Notes: a model not told the origin generated them from the sequence alone. 64,000 nt of DNA from Pseudomonas sp. M30-35 (GCF_002163625.1 NZ_CP020892.1:4712001-4776000), one strand, 5' to 3'. Positions 1-10,769 are shown, counted from the first letter of the stretch. Translations and numbers: made by a program.

Positions 1-1954
1 CGCGCAACTCGCCAGCCAAGCCGTCAAGCTCGCGGGCGGTCTCTGCCAGATTCAAGATCACCTGGTGCTGCTCGTTATTGGCCAGGGCAATACTCTGCAG
101 ATTGCTGCTCAACGCTGTCGCCGTGCTGCTTTGCTCTGAAGTGGCGGTAGTGATTGAGGCAAACTGCTCCCCGGCCATGCTGGTTTTCTCGGCAATTTGT
201 GCCAGCGCTTCGACCACCCGAGAATTAAGCTGCAAGCCTTCGCTCATCAACAACTGACCTTGCTGCATGGTACTGATGGCAGTGGTTGTTTCAGTTTGAA
301 TACTGCTGATCATGCTGGAAATTTCTGTCGTCGCATCACGGGTGCGCCCCGCCAAGCTACGGACTTCATCAGCAACCACGGCAAAACCACGGCCTTGCTC
401 TCCCGCGCGTGCAGCTTCAATCGCCGCATTCAAAGCCAGCAGATTGGTTTGCTCGGCAATCGAGGTAATCACGCTGACAATACCGCCGATCTCCTGCGAA
501 CGCTGACCTAAAGTGTTGATCACCGCTGATGTAGCATCCAATGAGTGGGCGATCTGCTCAAGTGCCTTTGACGCCTCGTCCATCGAGCTACGCCCGATGT
601 TGGTCTGCTGAGCGTTATCACTGGCCAGACGTTCGGTCTGGCGCATGTTGTCGGCGATATTCAGGGATGTTGCGCTGAACTCCTCAACTGCGCCCGCCAT
701 GCTAGTGATCTCACCCGACTGCTGCTCGATACCTTCATAAGCACCGCTGGAAAGGCCTGATAGCGCCTGAGCACGACTGCTAACCGCCTGTGCCGAACTG
801 CGAATACGCGCGACCATGCTCGCAAGCGCTTCACCCATTTGGTTGAAGTTACTGGCGAGATCTGTGATTTCATCATTGCCGCTGAGCGTTGAGCGTGCGC
901 TCAAATCACCAGCACCCAAAGCCTGCGCTTGCTTAACCAACTGACCAAGCGGCTGCAACTTACGTCGCAGCAACCAGATCACCGCTGTAACTGCCAATAC
1001 CAGCGCTATCAGACTGCCAATCGCCAGCTGCCAGCCGAGCGACCAAGTCACCGCCTGAACTTCAGCCATCGGCATACTTGCGACCACCTGCCAGCCACCC
1101 GCGTTGAAAGGTGCGCTAACGCTGTAAAAGTCTTGCTGGCCATCACTCCAGATCATGCCTTTGCTGGGCGTTGCCGAGTGCTCTATCAGTTGCGCAGGCG
1201 CTGAATCCGTTGTTTGCGCAGCGAAGGGGGCAACCAGCCACTTGCCGCTTGTATCGAAGATTGCCAGCGAGCCTGCCTTACCAATGCGGAAATCCTTGAG
1301 TGCATCAAACTGACTGTTTTGTGTATCGGTGTAATCAAAGCCGACAAACAACACTGCAATCACCTGGCCCTGACTATCGGTAACCGGTGTGTACTGGGTC
1401 ATGTAAGAGCGCTCAAAAAGCAACGCGCGCCCCACGTAACTTTGGTTTTGAAGCAAGCGCTGATAAGCAGGGTGATTGTGATCCAGCACCGTGCCGATGG
1501 CACGACTGCCATCTTGTTTGGTTAGCGAGGTTGTCACTCGCACGAACTCAGTGCCATCACGGACGAATACCGTGGCCACTCCCGCCGTCAGGTTCTTAAA
1601 CTCATCTACGCGCTCGAAAACATTGTTGAGCAGTTCGTCGCCGACATACAGCGCAGGCGTCTGCACACCAACCACGCTGATTCGCTCAGCTGGCCGGACG
1701 ACCATCCCCGAACTGAAGCGCTTCTCAAACAGGCCCGCAAGACGCTGCGTACTCTCAAGCAGACTTGTGTTGAAAGTATTCAGCTGATCAGCCATCAAGC
1801 GCGACTCGCTGGCCAAATGTTCTTCACGGATCGCCACGTTGGCATCGCTCAAAGAGCGCAAGGCGAACACTGTGCTGAGGCTGATCAGAACAGTCAGGAT
1901 AATCGCCAGCGCCATAGCAAGCTGCCGGGTGATGGAAGAACGGGAATGGTTCAT
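1..1954 (-). CDS. Methyl-accepting chemotaxis protein, 3' end cut by the window edge
   Basis: This is a transmembrane chemoreceptor that would pass ligand occupancy to CheA/CheW. The 651 visible codons start at an ATG ([16 protein letters not shown]) and run off the left edge without a stop. A first membrane segment lies near residues 10-32. The periplasmic part (about 35-300) has motifs of the Cache_3-Cache_2 type, such as [16 protein letters not shown] and YMTQYTPV. A second membrane segment (about 303-328) leads into HAMP, then a long signalling domain with the hairpin-tip hallmark [20 protein letters not shown] near residues 495-515. Family and domain order are seen directly; the ligand cannot be read from sequence, though small organic acids are common for this sensor type. 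The gene points away from the LysR gene at 2063. Confidence 0.93.
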   Translation of the reverse strand, partial: MNHSRSSITRQLAMALAIILTVLISLSTVFALRSLSDANVAIREEHLASESRLMADQLNTFNTSLLESTQRLAGLFEKRFSSGMVVRPAERISVVGVQTPALYVGDELLNNVFERVDEFKNLTAGVATVFVRDGTEFVRVTTSLTKQDGSRAIGTVLDHNHPAYQRLLQNQSYVGRALLFERSYMTQYTPVTDSQGQVIAVLFVGFDYTDTQNSQFDALKDFRIGKAGSLAIFDTSGKWLVAPFAAQTTDSAPAQLIEHSATPSKGMIWSDGQQDFYSVSAPFNAGGWQVVASMPMAEVQAVTWSLGWQLAIGSLIALVLAVTAVIWLLRRKLQPLGQLVKQAQALGAGDLSARSTLSGNDEITDLASNFNQMGEALASMVARIRSSAQAVSSRAQALSGLSSGAYEGIEQQSGEITSMAGAVEEFSATSLNIADNMRQTERLASDNAQQTNIGRSSMDEASKALEQIAHSLDATSAVINTLGQRSQEIGGIVSVITSIAEQTNLLALNAAIEAARAGEQGRGFAVVADEVRSLAGRTRDATTEISSMISSIQTETTTAISTMQQGQLLMSEGLQLNSRVVEALAQIAEKTSMAGEQFASITTATSEQSSTATALSSNLQSIALANNEQHQVILNLAETARELDGLAGELR

Positions 1955-2062
1955 AAATGCTCCGACATAACAAATACTCTGGGCGCCACAAACATCGGAG
2001 GCACCACTGCTGTGTCGGCTTCATCGGCCATGGGACAAATAACTTAAGTAGTGTTTGACCGA

Positions 2063-2983
2063 TTACTTGATCCATTCGACCTGCGGTAGGTGCATTGCGG
2101 CGACCTCGCTGACCAGATAGTCACGCAACCGCTGGAACCGCTGCTGATTACGCCGCGCCTTGGGCCATACCAAGTAATAACTGCAGCCACTCGGCACCGC
2201 TGCTGGCCAAGGTAAAGCAAGGCGTCCTTGCTCGACGTCCTCTGCGACCATCACCAAATCGCCAATCGACACGCCGTAGCCACGCGCTGCCGCCACCATG
2301 CCCAACTCCAAGGTGTCGAACACCTGCCCGCCGCGCAGCGGTATGTGCTCCGCCAGGTTCATTGCCTGTAACCACTGGCGCCAATCGCGGCGGTCTGGGG
2401 TTGGATGCAGCAATTCTGCGCTTTGCAGTTGCGCCAGATCCCAAGCGCCATTGCGCGCAGCATCGGGCGCACACACGGGGATCAACCACTCAGCAAATAA
2501 CAATTCACTTTCCCAATCATCAGCAAAATTGCCGGTGCTCAGCAGTACTGCGCAATCAAAGGGTTCATGCAGGAAATCGACTTTATCGACATCCATCCAT
2601 GCGCTGGTCAGTTGCACCTCAATGTCATCATTGTGCGCACGGAACCGCGAAAGCCGGGCCAGCAACCAGCGCATGGTCAGGGTCGACGGAGCTTTTAAAC
2701 GCAATATCCCATCATCAGCCTGCAAAGGAGCGCATGAACGCTCCAATGCATCAAAGCCTTCGCGCAAGCCGGGGAGTAAAGTACGACCTGGCTCCGTTAG
2801 CTTGAGGCTACGCCCGCAACGCTCGAATAAACGACAGTCGAAATACTCCTCAAGCGTGCGCACATGTCGGCTCACTGCACTTTGCGTGATTGCAAGCTCA
2901 TCGCCCGCCTGAGTAAACGAGCAATGGCGTGCGGCTGCCTCGAAAGCACGCAGTGCATACAACGGTGGTAGCTTGCGACTCAT
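2063..2983 (-). CDS. LysR-family transcriptional regulator, GcvA-like
   Basis: This 306-residue protein has the usual LysR length. The N-terminal winged helix-turn-helix (about 5-64) contains LRAFEAAARHCSFTQAGDEL followed by TQSAVSRHVRTLE, typical of the GcvA/AmpR branch. The rest is a LysR substrate-binding domain. It is divergent from the FAD oxidoreductase at 3301, the usual LysR arrangement, so that gene is the likely target; this is inference. The shared intergenic region is invaded by a MITE-like repeat at 3062-3275. As I recall the P. aeruginosa map, a LysR gene also lies next to the MATE and GGDEF-EAL genes there (PA5293-PA5295). No strong ribosome-binding site precedes the ATG. The effector is unknown. 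Confidence 0.9.
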   Translation of the reverse strand: MSRKLPPLYALRAFEAAARHCSFTQAGDELAITQSAVSRHVRTLEEYFDCRLFERCGRSLKLTEPGRTLLPGLREGFDALERSCAPLQADDGILRLKAPSTLTMRWLLARLSRFRAHNDDIEVQLTSAWMDVDKVDFLHEPFDCAVLLSTGNFADDWESELLFAEWLIPVCAPDAARNGAWDLAQLQSAELLHPTPDRRDWRQWLQAMNLAEHIPLRGGQVFDTLELGMVAAARGYGVSIGDLVMVAEDVEQGRLALPWPAAVPSGCSYYLVWPKARRNQQRFQRLRDYLVSEVAAMHLPQVEWIK

Positions 2984-3061
2984 GGATAACTAAAACTCAT
3001 ACTAAAGAGAGATATTTTCATTTTGCAGTAAGCCGCCGTACATTCACATACTGCACGACCA

Positions 3062-3275
3062 AGGAACCTCTGAAAAAGGTAGCGAGCGACGGGAGTACAA
3101 GGCGCAACGACCAACGGGAGTAACAGCCAAAGGCTGGCCCGAAGGGCGAGCGCAGCGAATCAAAAAATGCGAAAAAGCGACCGGGGTCGCGCTCGACTTT
3201 ACGAGCTGTAAATGAGCATTTTGAGCAATTTTTTAACGCCGTAATACCTAGCGCAGTAGTTTTTCAGAGGTTCCT
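3062..3275. mobile_element. MITE-like repeat, copy 1
   Basis: This non-coding element is bounded by perfect inverted repeats: GGAACCTCTGAAAAA at the left end and its exact complement at the right, 16 bp with the flanking A/T. A second copy, about 90% identical and in the same orientation, lies at 63767-63980. It contains small internal hairpins (GCCCGAAGGGC, GCGACCGGGGTCGC) and no open frame worth calling. Size, ends and lack of a transposase fit a miniature inverted-repeat element mobilised in trans. The ends resemble IS5-family ends from memory, which I could not check. A possible 2-bp CA duplication flanks this copy. It ends 26 bp before the oxidoreductase start at 3301 and fills most of the 317-bp gap; the remainder holds only short AT-rich stretches. 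Confidence 0.8.
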
Positions 3276-3300
3276 CAAATACTCAACGTGGCCCCTTTTT

Positions 3301-4629
3301 ATGTCGCACGGCAGCTACCCACTTCATCCCGCTATCAGCAGTGCAGCACCACTGCCACGCGAAGTCGATATCGTCATTGCCGGTTCAGGCATCATGGGCT
3401 GTGCAAGCGCATATTACCTGCGCCAAATGGGCTTATCGGTGTTGGTCTGTGACAAAGCCGGGCTGGCCAGCCAGCAATCGACGCGGGCCTGGGGCTTTGT
3501 TCGTCAACAAGCACGCGACCCGGCTGAAGTACCGCTGATGATGGCCTCGATCAAGCTGTGGCAGCAGCTTGAGCATGAGTTGCAGTTACCTTTGGAGTGG
3601 CGGCAAGACGGCTGCATGTATCTGGCTGAAAATGATGAGCACCTGCGTCAGTACCATGATTGGCTGGACGTTGCCGCCAGCCATGGCCTCGACACCCAGC
3701 TCCTGAGCAGCCGCGAAGTCGCCGCCAAGCTACCGGCCTTGGCCAATCCGGCAAAAGGCGGATTGTTCACTGCAAGTGATGGCCAAGCTGAGCCGCGCCG
3801 GGTAGCGCCGGGCTATGCACTGCGTGGCGTGGAAGCAGGCGTGGTGTTTGCCGAAGGCTGCGGTGTCACTGCGATCGATCGCGCAGGTGGCGCTATTTGT
3901 GGCGTGCAGACTGAACGCGGCTACGTCAAAACATCACGCGTGCTGATTGCTGCAGGTGCCAGCAGTTGGCGTTTGCTGGCACCGCTTGGGCTGGATATTC
4001 CCCAGCAAGCGCTGCGCAGTACAGTGTCGCGCACCAGCCCGGTTCCAGACATTGGCGGCTGCAGCTTTATTGGCCACGGCATTGGCATTCGGCAACGGGC
4101 TGACGGCAGTCTCAACCTCGCGGATGAGGCGCAAGCTGACGTCGACCTGAGCTTGGACTTTATGCGCGGCGCCTCGTGGTATTTACCGTTATTGCCGGAG
4201 CATCACCGCAGTTTTCGCTTCCATCTAAACGCTGCGTTGCTGCATGACCTCAAGCTACGCCTGCGCGGCGAGAATAAAGCGCTCGGCGAACGCGACCCAC
4301 ACGCCAGACCCGAGCTAAGCCGTGTAAGAGCCGCTGAAAAAGCCTTGGCCCGCGCCTTTCCGGCATTGCATGAGGTTCGCGTAATAGAGAGCTGGGCTGG
4401 GTTTATCGACGTCTTGCCCGATGGCATTCCAGTGCTCGATGCGCCCAGCCAAATTCCCGGCTTGCTGATCGCTACCGGTTTTTGTGGTCATGGCTTTGCC
4501 ATGGGCCCAATCGTCGGTCAACTGATGGCGCAATGGGCGACTCAGGGTAATACATCACTCGATTTAAGCGCGTTTCGCAGCAGTCGCTTTGCTGATGGCA
4601 GCGCTGGCAAACCTTACTCACTTTTCTGA
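3301..4629 (+). CDS. FAD-dependent oxidoreductase, DAO family
   Basis: This 442-residue flavoenzyme of the D-amino-acid oxidase fold probably oxidises an amine or amino acid. The dinucleotide-binding signature VIAGSGIMGCASAYYL lies at about residues 25-40. It is followed by a substrate-side segment with STRAWGFVRQQ, and the C-terminal FAD contact region has GFIDVLPDGIPVLDA and ATGFCGHGFAMGP. It lies divergent from a LysR regulator and 11 bp before a MATE exporter, suggesting a short operon. No Shine-Dalgarno sequence is visible before the ATG, where the bases are a pyrimidine run, and the MITE copy ends 26 bp upstream, so native leader or promoter sequence may be displaced. The substrate is not known; related enzymes act on sarcosine, proline-like or polyamine substrates. 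Confidence 0.85.
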   Translation: MSHGSYPLHPAISSAAPLPREVDIVIAGSGIMGCASAYYLRQMGLSVLVCDKAGLASQQSTRAWGFVRQQARDPAEVPLMMASIKLWQQLEHELQLPLEWRQDGCMYLAENDEHLRQYHDWLDVAASHGLDTQLLSSREVAAKLPALANPAKGGLFTASDGQAEPRRVAPGYALRGVEAGVVFAEGCGVTAIDRAGGAICGVQTERGYVKTSRVLIAAGASSWRLLAPLGLDIPQQALRSTVSRTSPVPDIGGCSFIGHGIGIRQRADGSLNLADEAQADVDLSLDFMRGASWYLPLLPEHHRSFRFHLNAALLHDLKLRLRGENKALGERDPHARPELSRVRAAEKALARAFPALHEVRVIESWAGFIDVLPDGIPVLDAPSQIPGLLIATGFCGHGFAMGPIVGQLMAQWATQGNTSLDLSAFRSSRFADGSAGKPYSLF

Positions 4630-4640
4630 AGAACCCGCGC

Positions 4641-6026
4641 ATGTCGAGCCCTAATCGTATTGAGTTGCTGGCTATCCTGCGTCTATCTGGCCCGCTTATC
4701 GCGGCGCAATTGGCGCACGTATTAATGGTCTTCACTGACACGGTGATGATGGGCATGCTTGGCCCTCAAGAGCTGGCAGGTGGCGGGCTTGGCGCGGCAT
4801 GTTATTCGTTCGTCTCGATTTTCTGCGTCGGGGCAATTGGCGCAGTGGGTAATTTGGTGGCTATTCGTCATGGCTCTGGTGACGCAGCAGGTGTCACCCG
4901 CCTGACCCAGAATGGTTTATGGATGGGCTGGGGCTTGGCCTTGATGGCCGGGTTGATGTTGTGGAACCTTGAGCCCGCCCTGGAGCATTTCCAGCAAACC
5001 CCGGAAAACGTTGAGCGAGCCATGCGTTTTCTCTCGACCTTGGTATTCGCCCTGCCCGGCTACATGACATTTATGGCGCTGCGCGGCTTTACCAGCGCAA
5101 TCGGCCGACCCGGGCCGGTCATGGCGATCAGCATTGGTGGTGCGCTGGCGAACTTCATTCTCAACTATGCCTTGATCAAAGGTTGGTTTGGTCTGCCGCA
5201 AATGGGCTTGGCTGGCATTGGCCTGGTCACCGCGATTGTAATGAGCGTCATGGCCTTGCTTCTGGCTTGGCATGTGATGCGGCACAGCGCCTATCACGCG
5301 TATCCACTGCAACGGGGTGTATGGCAGCCGGACTGGCAAGAGCTCAAGGAGCTGATTCGCCTTGGCTTACCCATTGGCGGCACCTATGCAGTGGAGTCAG
5401 GGTTATTTGCCTTTGCCGCGCTGTGCATGGGTGCGCTGGGCAGCACACAGATGGCCGCGCACCAAATTGCCCTGCAATCGGTGTACGTCGCCTTTATGGT
5501 GCCGGTTGGTATTTCCTATGCGGTCACCTTCCGGATTGGCCAGCATTATGGCGCTGGCCGCTTGCTTGAGGCGCGGCGCAGTGGCCGACTGGGCATCATG
5601 TTTGGCGCGACCTGCATGCTCGGCTTTGCCTTGTTGTTCTGGCTGGCACCGCAATGGGTCATTGGCTTATTTCTCGACCCGGATGACCCCGCGTTTAAAT
5701 CGATTGTCGCGCTGGCCGTTAGTTTGCTGGCGATTGCTGCCTGGTTTGAACTGTTTGATGGTATTCAAACCATCGCCATGGGCGCGATTCGCGGCCTGAA
5801 GGATGCCAAAACGACGTTTTACACCGGTCTGGTCTGTTATTGGCTGATTGGTGCGCCCATGGCGTGGGCGCTGACATTTGTCTTTAACTGGGGCGCCGCA
5901 GGTGTCTGGTGGGGGTTAGCCAGCGGTCTTGCATGCGCCGCAGTCAGCCTGGCGCTGGGCTTTGAATGGAAAACCGCACGCATGCTGGCCAGTGAGGATC
6001 TCAAGGCTTGCGACACAGCAACTTAG
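4641..6026 (+). CDS. MATE-family multidrug/Na+ efflux transporter, NorM-like
   Basis: This inner-membrane antiporter of 461 residues matches the usual MATE length and shows about twelve hydrophobic segments. Family hallmarks are the N-terminal SGPLIAAQLAHVLMVFTDTV (a MatE repeat start), MALRGFTSAIGRPGP, and the second-repeat equivalent LGLPIGGTYAVESGLFAFAA, followed by MAAHQIALQS and FDGIQTIAMGAIRGLKD. It follows the FAD oxidoreductase by 11 bp and is probably cotranscribed. Its stop overlaps by 4 bp the stop of the convergent GGDEF-EAL gene. The substrate cannot be told; members export cationic dyes, fluoroquinolones or metabolites. Confidence 0.92.
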   Translation: MSSPNRIELLAILRLSGPLIAAQLAHVLMVFTDTVMMGMLGPQELAGGGLGAACYSFVSIFCVGAIGAVGNLVAIRHGSGDAAGVTRLTQNGLWMGWGLALMAGLMLWNLEPALEHFQQTPENVERAMRFLSTLVFALPGYMTFMALRGFTSAIGRPGPVMAISIGGALANFILNYALIKGWFGLPQMGLAGIGLVTAIVMSVMALLLAWHVMRHSAYHAYPLQRGVWQPDWQELKELIRLGLPIGGTYAVESGLFAFAALCMGALGSTQMAAHQIALQSVYVAFMVPVGISYAVTFRIGQHYGAGRLLEARRSGRLGIMFGATCMLGFALLFWLAPQWVIGLFLDPDDPAFKSIVALAVSLLAIAAWFELFDGIQTIAMGAIRGLKDAKTTFYTGLVCYWLIGAPMAWALTFVFNWGAAGVWWGLASGLACAAVSLALGFEWKTARMLASEDLKACDTAT

Positions 6027-7699
6027 TTTTTCTTACTCACGCCCGGCAGCAGCTTAGGCACATCGCACGCCATAAATTTCGCCAGATCGCTCAGTGAAAT
6101 GGCCTTGCTGATCAAAAAACCCTGCGCCTGATCACAACCAAACTGGCGCAGCATGGCGAGCTGCTCAGCGTTTTCAACACCCTCAGCGACCACCTGCAAG
6201 TTGAGGTTATGGGCCAAGTTAATCATTGCCCGCACCAGCAAGCGGTTCTCCGAACGGTCACACATGCCGCCGACAAAGCTTTTATCAATCTTGAGCAAAG
6301 TAATCGGTAGGCTATTGAGGTGCACGAACGAAGAAAAGCCAGTGCCAAAGTCATCCAGCGAGAAGCGCACACCCAGCTCGCCCAACGCCAGCATGGTCTG
6401 ACGCACATGGTCGCTACGACGCATGATGGCGGTCTCGGTCAGCTCAAACTCCAGCCACTGCGCACCAATCCCACGCTCATCGATCAAGCGTTTGAGCGTT
6501 GGCAACAGCTGGCTGTCCTGAAACTGGCGGAACGACAGATTGACTGCCATATGCAGCGGCGCCAAGCCCTGCCCACGCAGCCATTGCATGTCACGCAAGG
6601 CACGGGAAATAACCCAGTAACCGAGCGGTACAATCAGACCGCTTTCTTCGGCAAGCGGTACAAACTCATTCGGTGCAAGCAGACCACGGGTTGAGTGACG
6701 CCAGCGCACCAGGGCCTCAAGCCCGACAATAGTCCCGGTCTTCAGGCACAAGCGTGGCTGATAATGCAGCTCCAGCTCATCGCGACGCAGTGCCCGGCGC
6801 AATTCACTTTCGAGGTCAGCTTGGCTGCGCGCATTGTGGTTGATGCGCTCATCGTAGATGTATGAGGTGCAACCTTGCTGATTCTTAGCCTGCTGCATGG
6901 CAATGTGCGCATGCCACATCAACGGATCAGGCCCCGCATTGGAGCGGGCATGGGCCAGACCAAGGCTACAGCCGAGCATCAGGCTCTCACCGTCAACCCA
7001 ATAGGGTTCTGCCAACACTTCGGTCAAGCGCTCGGCGAAACGCTCCACGCGAAGCGGATCGCGCCGGGTATCGAGCAACAAGGCAAACTCATCGCTGCCT
7101 AATCGAGCCAGTTGATCACCCGACTGCAGGATCGACTTAAGCCGCGCAACCACTTGCGTGATCAAATTATCGCCAGCCTGAAACCCCAAGGAATCGTTAA
7201 CGTGGCGAAAATTGTCCAAATCAAGATGGCCAAGCGCCAGGCCGCGACTATCAGTTGCCGCTAAACGCGCCGAAAGCAGCGTCTGAAAACCTTGGCGATT
7301 AGCAATGCCGGTCAGCGCATCTTGCTCCGCCAAACGATTAAGTGTGTGTTTGAGCGAGCCCTGCTCGCGCACATAACGCAGGCAACGGCGCAGTACATCC
7401 TTGGTCAGCTGCGAGCGGACCAACCAATCATTGATGCCTTGCGGCTCATCGAGGGGTTCCTGCTCGAGCAACAAGATGAGCGGTAGCGGGCAAACACCAA
7501 GTGACGGCAGATAACTCGGCGTAGTCAGCAGCACACTGCTGTTGTGGTCGCCCAATAGGTCACGTGCTACGTCCCAAGAGGAGGCGCAGATGAGCGAGTA
7601 CGCCCCGTCCATAGGCTCAAGGCATGCCTGCACTAGCGCAGGCCAAGTAGCATCCTCGGCAAGCAGGATCAGCGTTAAGGGCTCGACGAACGCAGACAA
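6023..7699 (-). CDS. GGDEF-EAL domain protein, probable c-di-GMP phosphodiesterase (ProE-like)
   Basis: This 558-residue cytoplasmic protein would hydrolyse c-di-GMP. Residues 1-110 look like a degenerate receiver domain (LTLILLAEDATW). A GGDEF domain spans about 125-285 with the active-site motif changed to GSDEF at 201-205, so cyclase activity is doubtful. The EAL domain (about 305-550) looks intact: GLEALVRW, NLSFRQF, ELTETAI, DDFGTGFSS, KIDKSFV and VAEGVE are all present. I chose a TTG start because GGGGAGG sits 4 bases before it; an ATG at 7792 lies upstream but its SD-like AGGA is too close. The same place in P. aeruginosa holds PA5295 (ProE), described as an active phosphodiesterase, which supports the call. 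Confidence 0.88.
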   Translation of the reverse strand: MSAFVEPLTLILLAEDATWPALVQACLEPMDGAYSLICASSWDVARDLLGDHNSSVLLTTPSYLPSLGVCPLPLILLLEQEPLDEPQGINDWLVRSQLTKDVLRRCLRYVREQGSLKHTLNRLAEQDALTGIANRQGFQTLLSARLAATDSRGLALGHLDLDNFRHVNDSLGFQAGDNLITQVVARLKSILQSGDQLARLGSDEFALLLDTRRDPLRVERFAERLTEVLAEPYWVDGESLMLGCSLGLAHARSNAGPDPLMWHAHIAMQQAKNQQGCTSYIYDERINHNARSQADLESELRRALRRDELELHYQPRLCLKTGTIVGLEALVRWRHSTRGLLAPNEFVPLAEESGLIVPLGYWVISRALRDMQWLRGQGLAPLHMAVNLSFRQFQDSQLLPTLKRLIDERGIGAQWLEFELTETAIMRRSDHVRQTMLALGELGVRFSLDDFGTGFSSFVHLNSLPITLLKIDKSFVGGMCDRSENRLLVRAMINLAHNLNLQVVAEGVENAEQLAMLRQFGCDQAQGFLISKAISLSDLAKFMACDVPKLLPGVSKKN

Positions 7700-8062
7700 A
7701 CAACCTCCCCAAAGACAAAATAATGCAGTGGTTTCTCCACCAAACGCGCCTTTTCGGCGTCTAATCTGCACATCCCTGTTGCGCTGGAGCATCCTGCTCT
7801 AAAGTCGAGCCTTCGACAAGTGCCACACCTTTGAGGTGTGCTGGCTAGCGCTGAACCCTGTGGATTCTGACCGACGGTACAAACCGACAAGAAGCATATA
7901 GCCACTATTGAATGTTTGTCATCGCTCGAAGATTACTGTAATTCGCCAAAGAACCAAGCCCACCTCGTCTGACTCCGTGCGCTAACACACACTTCCAGAT
8001 GGTCAAGGCACAAAGCGCTGAGCCTGCTAAAATGCGCGCCCACTCTCCATGTGATAACTGTA

Positions 8063-10072
8063 ATGTCCCGACTGAACCCCCGGCAGCAGGAAGCCGTGAA
8101 CTACGTCGGCGGCCCTCTTTTGGTGCTCGCCGGTGCTGGCTCCGGCAAGACGAGCGTCATCACCCGCAAGATTGCCCATCTGGTGCAAAACTGCGGCATT
8201 CGCGCCCAGCACATTGTCGCCATGACCTTTACCAACAAGGCTGCGCGCGAGATGAAGGAGCGTGTCGGCACGCTGCTCAAAGGTGCTGAAGCGCGCGGGT
8301 TGACGGTTTCGACCTTCCATAACCTGGGCATGAACATTATCCGCAAGGAATATGCGCGCCTGGGTTATAAGCCGGGCTTCTCGATCTTCGATGAGGGTGA
8401 TATCAAGGCGCTGCTCAGCGACATCATGCAAAAAGAGTATGCCGGTGACGACGGCATTGATGAGATCAAGAATTACATCGGCTCGTGGAAAAACGACCTG
8501 ATTCTGCCCGACCAGGCGCTGGCCGAAGCGCGCAACCCGAAAGAACAAACCGCAGCCATCGTTTACCTGCATTACCAGCGCACATTAAAGGCCTATAACG
8601 CTGTCGACTTTGATGACCTGATCCTGATGCCCGTCAAGCTGTTTCAGGAACATGCGGACATTCTGGAAAAGTGGCAAAACCGCATTCGCTATCTACTGGT
8701 CGATGAATATCAAGACACCAACGCCAGCCAATACTTGCTGGTAAAACTGTTGGTGGGCATGCGTAACCAGTTCACCGTTGTCGGCGACGATGACCAGTCG
8801 ATCTACGCATGGCGCGGTGCCCGGCCAGAAAATCTGATGCTGCTCAAGGAAGACTACCCGTCACTGAAGATTGTCATGCTCGAGCAGAACTATCGCTCGA
8901 CCAGCCGCATCCTCAAGTGCGCCAATATCCTGATTGCCAACAACCCGCACGCCTTCGAGAAACAACTCTGGAGTGACATGGGCGTGGGTGATGAGATCCG
9001 CGTGATCCGTTGTCGCAATGAAGATGCCGAGTGCGAGCGCGTGGCCATGGAAATTCTCACCTTGCACCTGCGCACCGACCGGCCCTACAACGACTTTGCG
9101 ATTCTTTACCGAGGTAACTATCAGGCCAAGCTGATGGAGCTGAAACTCCAGCACCACCAGATTCCTTATCGCCTCAGCGGCGGCACGAGTTTCTTTGCGC
9201 GCCAGGAAGTGAAGGACTTAATGTCCTACTTCCGCCTGCTGGTGAATCCCGATGACGACAACGCCTTTTTACGGGTGATTAACGTACCGCGGCGCGAAAT
9301 CGGCTCGGCAACCCTGGAAAAACTGGGCAACTACGCCACCGAGCGTAAAGTCAGTATGTACCAGGCGGCGGGTGAACTCGGCCTTGGTGAACACCTCGAC
9401 AGCCGTTTTACCGATCGTTTGGCACGTTTCACCCGCTGGATGGATGGCGTACGCCAGCAGTGCGCGCAGAATGATCCAATCGCCGCACTGCGCAGCATGG
9501 TCATGGACATCGATTACGAAAACTGGCTGCGCCAAAATGCGTCCAACGACAAAGTGGCGGATGCGCGCATGGGCAACGTCTGGTTCCTGATCGAGGCGTT
9601 GAAAAACACCTTGGAACGCGACGAAGACGGCGACATGACCATCGAAGATGCCATCGGCAAGCTAGTCTTGCGTGACATGCTCGAACGCCAACAAGAGGAA
9701 GAGGAAGGCGCTGATGGCGTGCAGATGCTGACCTTGCACGCATCCAAGGGTCTGGAGTTTCCGTATGTGTTCATTATCGGCATGGAGGAAGAAATCCTTC
9801 CGCACCGTTCCAGTATCGAAGCAGACACCATTGAAGAAGAGCGGCGCCTAGCCTACGTTGGTATCACCCGCGCACGGGAAACGCTGGCATTCACCTTCGC
9901 CTCCAAGCGTAAACAATACGGTGAGATAATCGAATGTACGCCCAGCCGGTTCCTTGACGAATTGCCGCCAGAGGATTTGCAGTGGGAAGGCCTGGAAGAG
10001 GCGCCAGTTGAGGTAAAAGCCGCCCGTGGCAATGCGGCACTGGCGGACCTGAGGGCAATGCTGAAAAAATAG
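8063..10072 (+). CDS. rep: ATP-dependent DNA helicase Rep
   Basis: This superfamily 1A 3'-5' helicase helps replication forks pass protein roadblocks and restart. The 669-residue length is typical. The start MSRLNPRQQEAVNYV matches Rep orthologs; a GTG four codons upstream is less likely. Motifs in order are Walker A GAGSGKT (about 24-30), AMTFTNKAAREM, the Walker B region LLVDEYQDTN, GDDDQSIYAWRGA, EQNYRS, LTLHASKGLEF (motif V) and VGITRARE (motif VI). It is monocistronic; the gap to the next gene is about 97 bp. The 7700-8062 upstream region holds a 7-bp-stem hairpin at 7824-7840 and no gene. Confidence 0.97.
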   Translation: MSRLNPRQQEAVNYVGGPLLVLAGAGSGKTSVITRKIAHLVQNCGIRAQHIVAMTFTNKAAREMKERVGTLLKGAEARGLTVSTFHNLGMNIIRKEYARLGYKPGFSIFDEGDIKALLSDIMQKEYAGDDGIDEIKNYIGSWKNDLILPDQALAEARNPKEQTAAIVYLHYQRTLKAYNAVDFDDLILMPVKLFQEHADILEKWQNRIRYLLVDEYQDTNASQYLLVKLLVGMRNQFTVVGDDDQSIYAWRGARPENLMLLKEDYPSLKIVMLEQNYRSTSRILKCANILIANNPHAFEKQLWSDMGVGDEIRVIRCRNEDAECERVAMEILTLHLRTDRPYNDFAILYRGNYQAKLMELKLQHHQIPYRLSGGTSFFARQEVKDLMSYFRLLVNPDDDNAFLRVINVPRREIGSATLEKLGNYATERKVSMYQAAGELGLGEHLDSRFTDRLARFTRWMDGVRQQCAQNDPIAALRSMVMDIDYENWLRQNASNDKVADARMGNVWFLIEALKNTLERDEDGDMTIEDAIGKLVLRDMLERQQEEEEGADGVQMLTLHASKGLEFPYVFIIGMEEEILPHRSSIEADTIEEERRLAYVGITRARETLAFTFASKRKQYGEIIECTPSRFLDELPPEDLQWEGLEEAPVEVKAARGNAALADLRAMLKK

Positions 10073-10112
10073 GCAGTTAGCTATGGCTCAACTGTTGACT
10101 GTGTAGAGCTGA

Positions 10113-10742
<630 letters not shown>

Positions 10743-10769
10743 GCCTTGCAGCTCATCAATGGCGTGTTG

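Noticed and set aside
2984..3300. A short gene inside the MITE-like repeat (frame 2929-3123)
   Set aside because: The frame runs across the repeat boundary, is not kept in copy 2 and has no SD.
7792..7792. ATG at 7792 as start of the GGDEF-EAL protein
   Set aside because: Its only SD-like AGGA nearly abuts the codon, and the first 31 residues do not resemble a domain; TTG at 7699 with GGGGAGG fits better.
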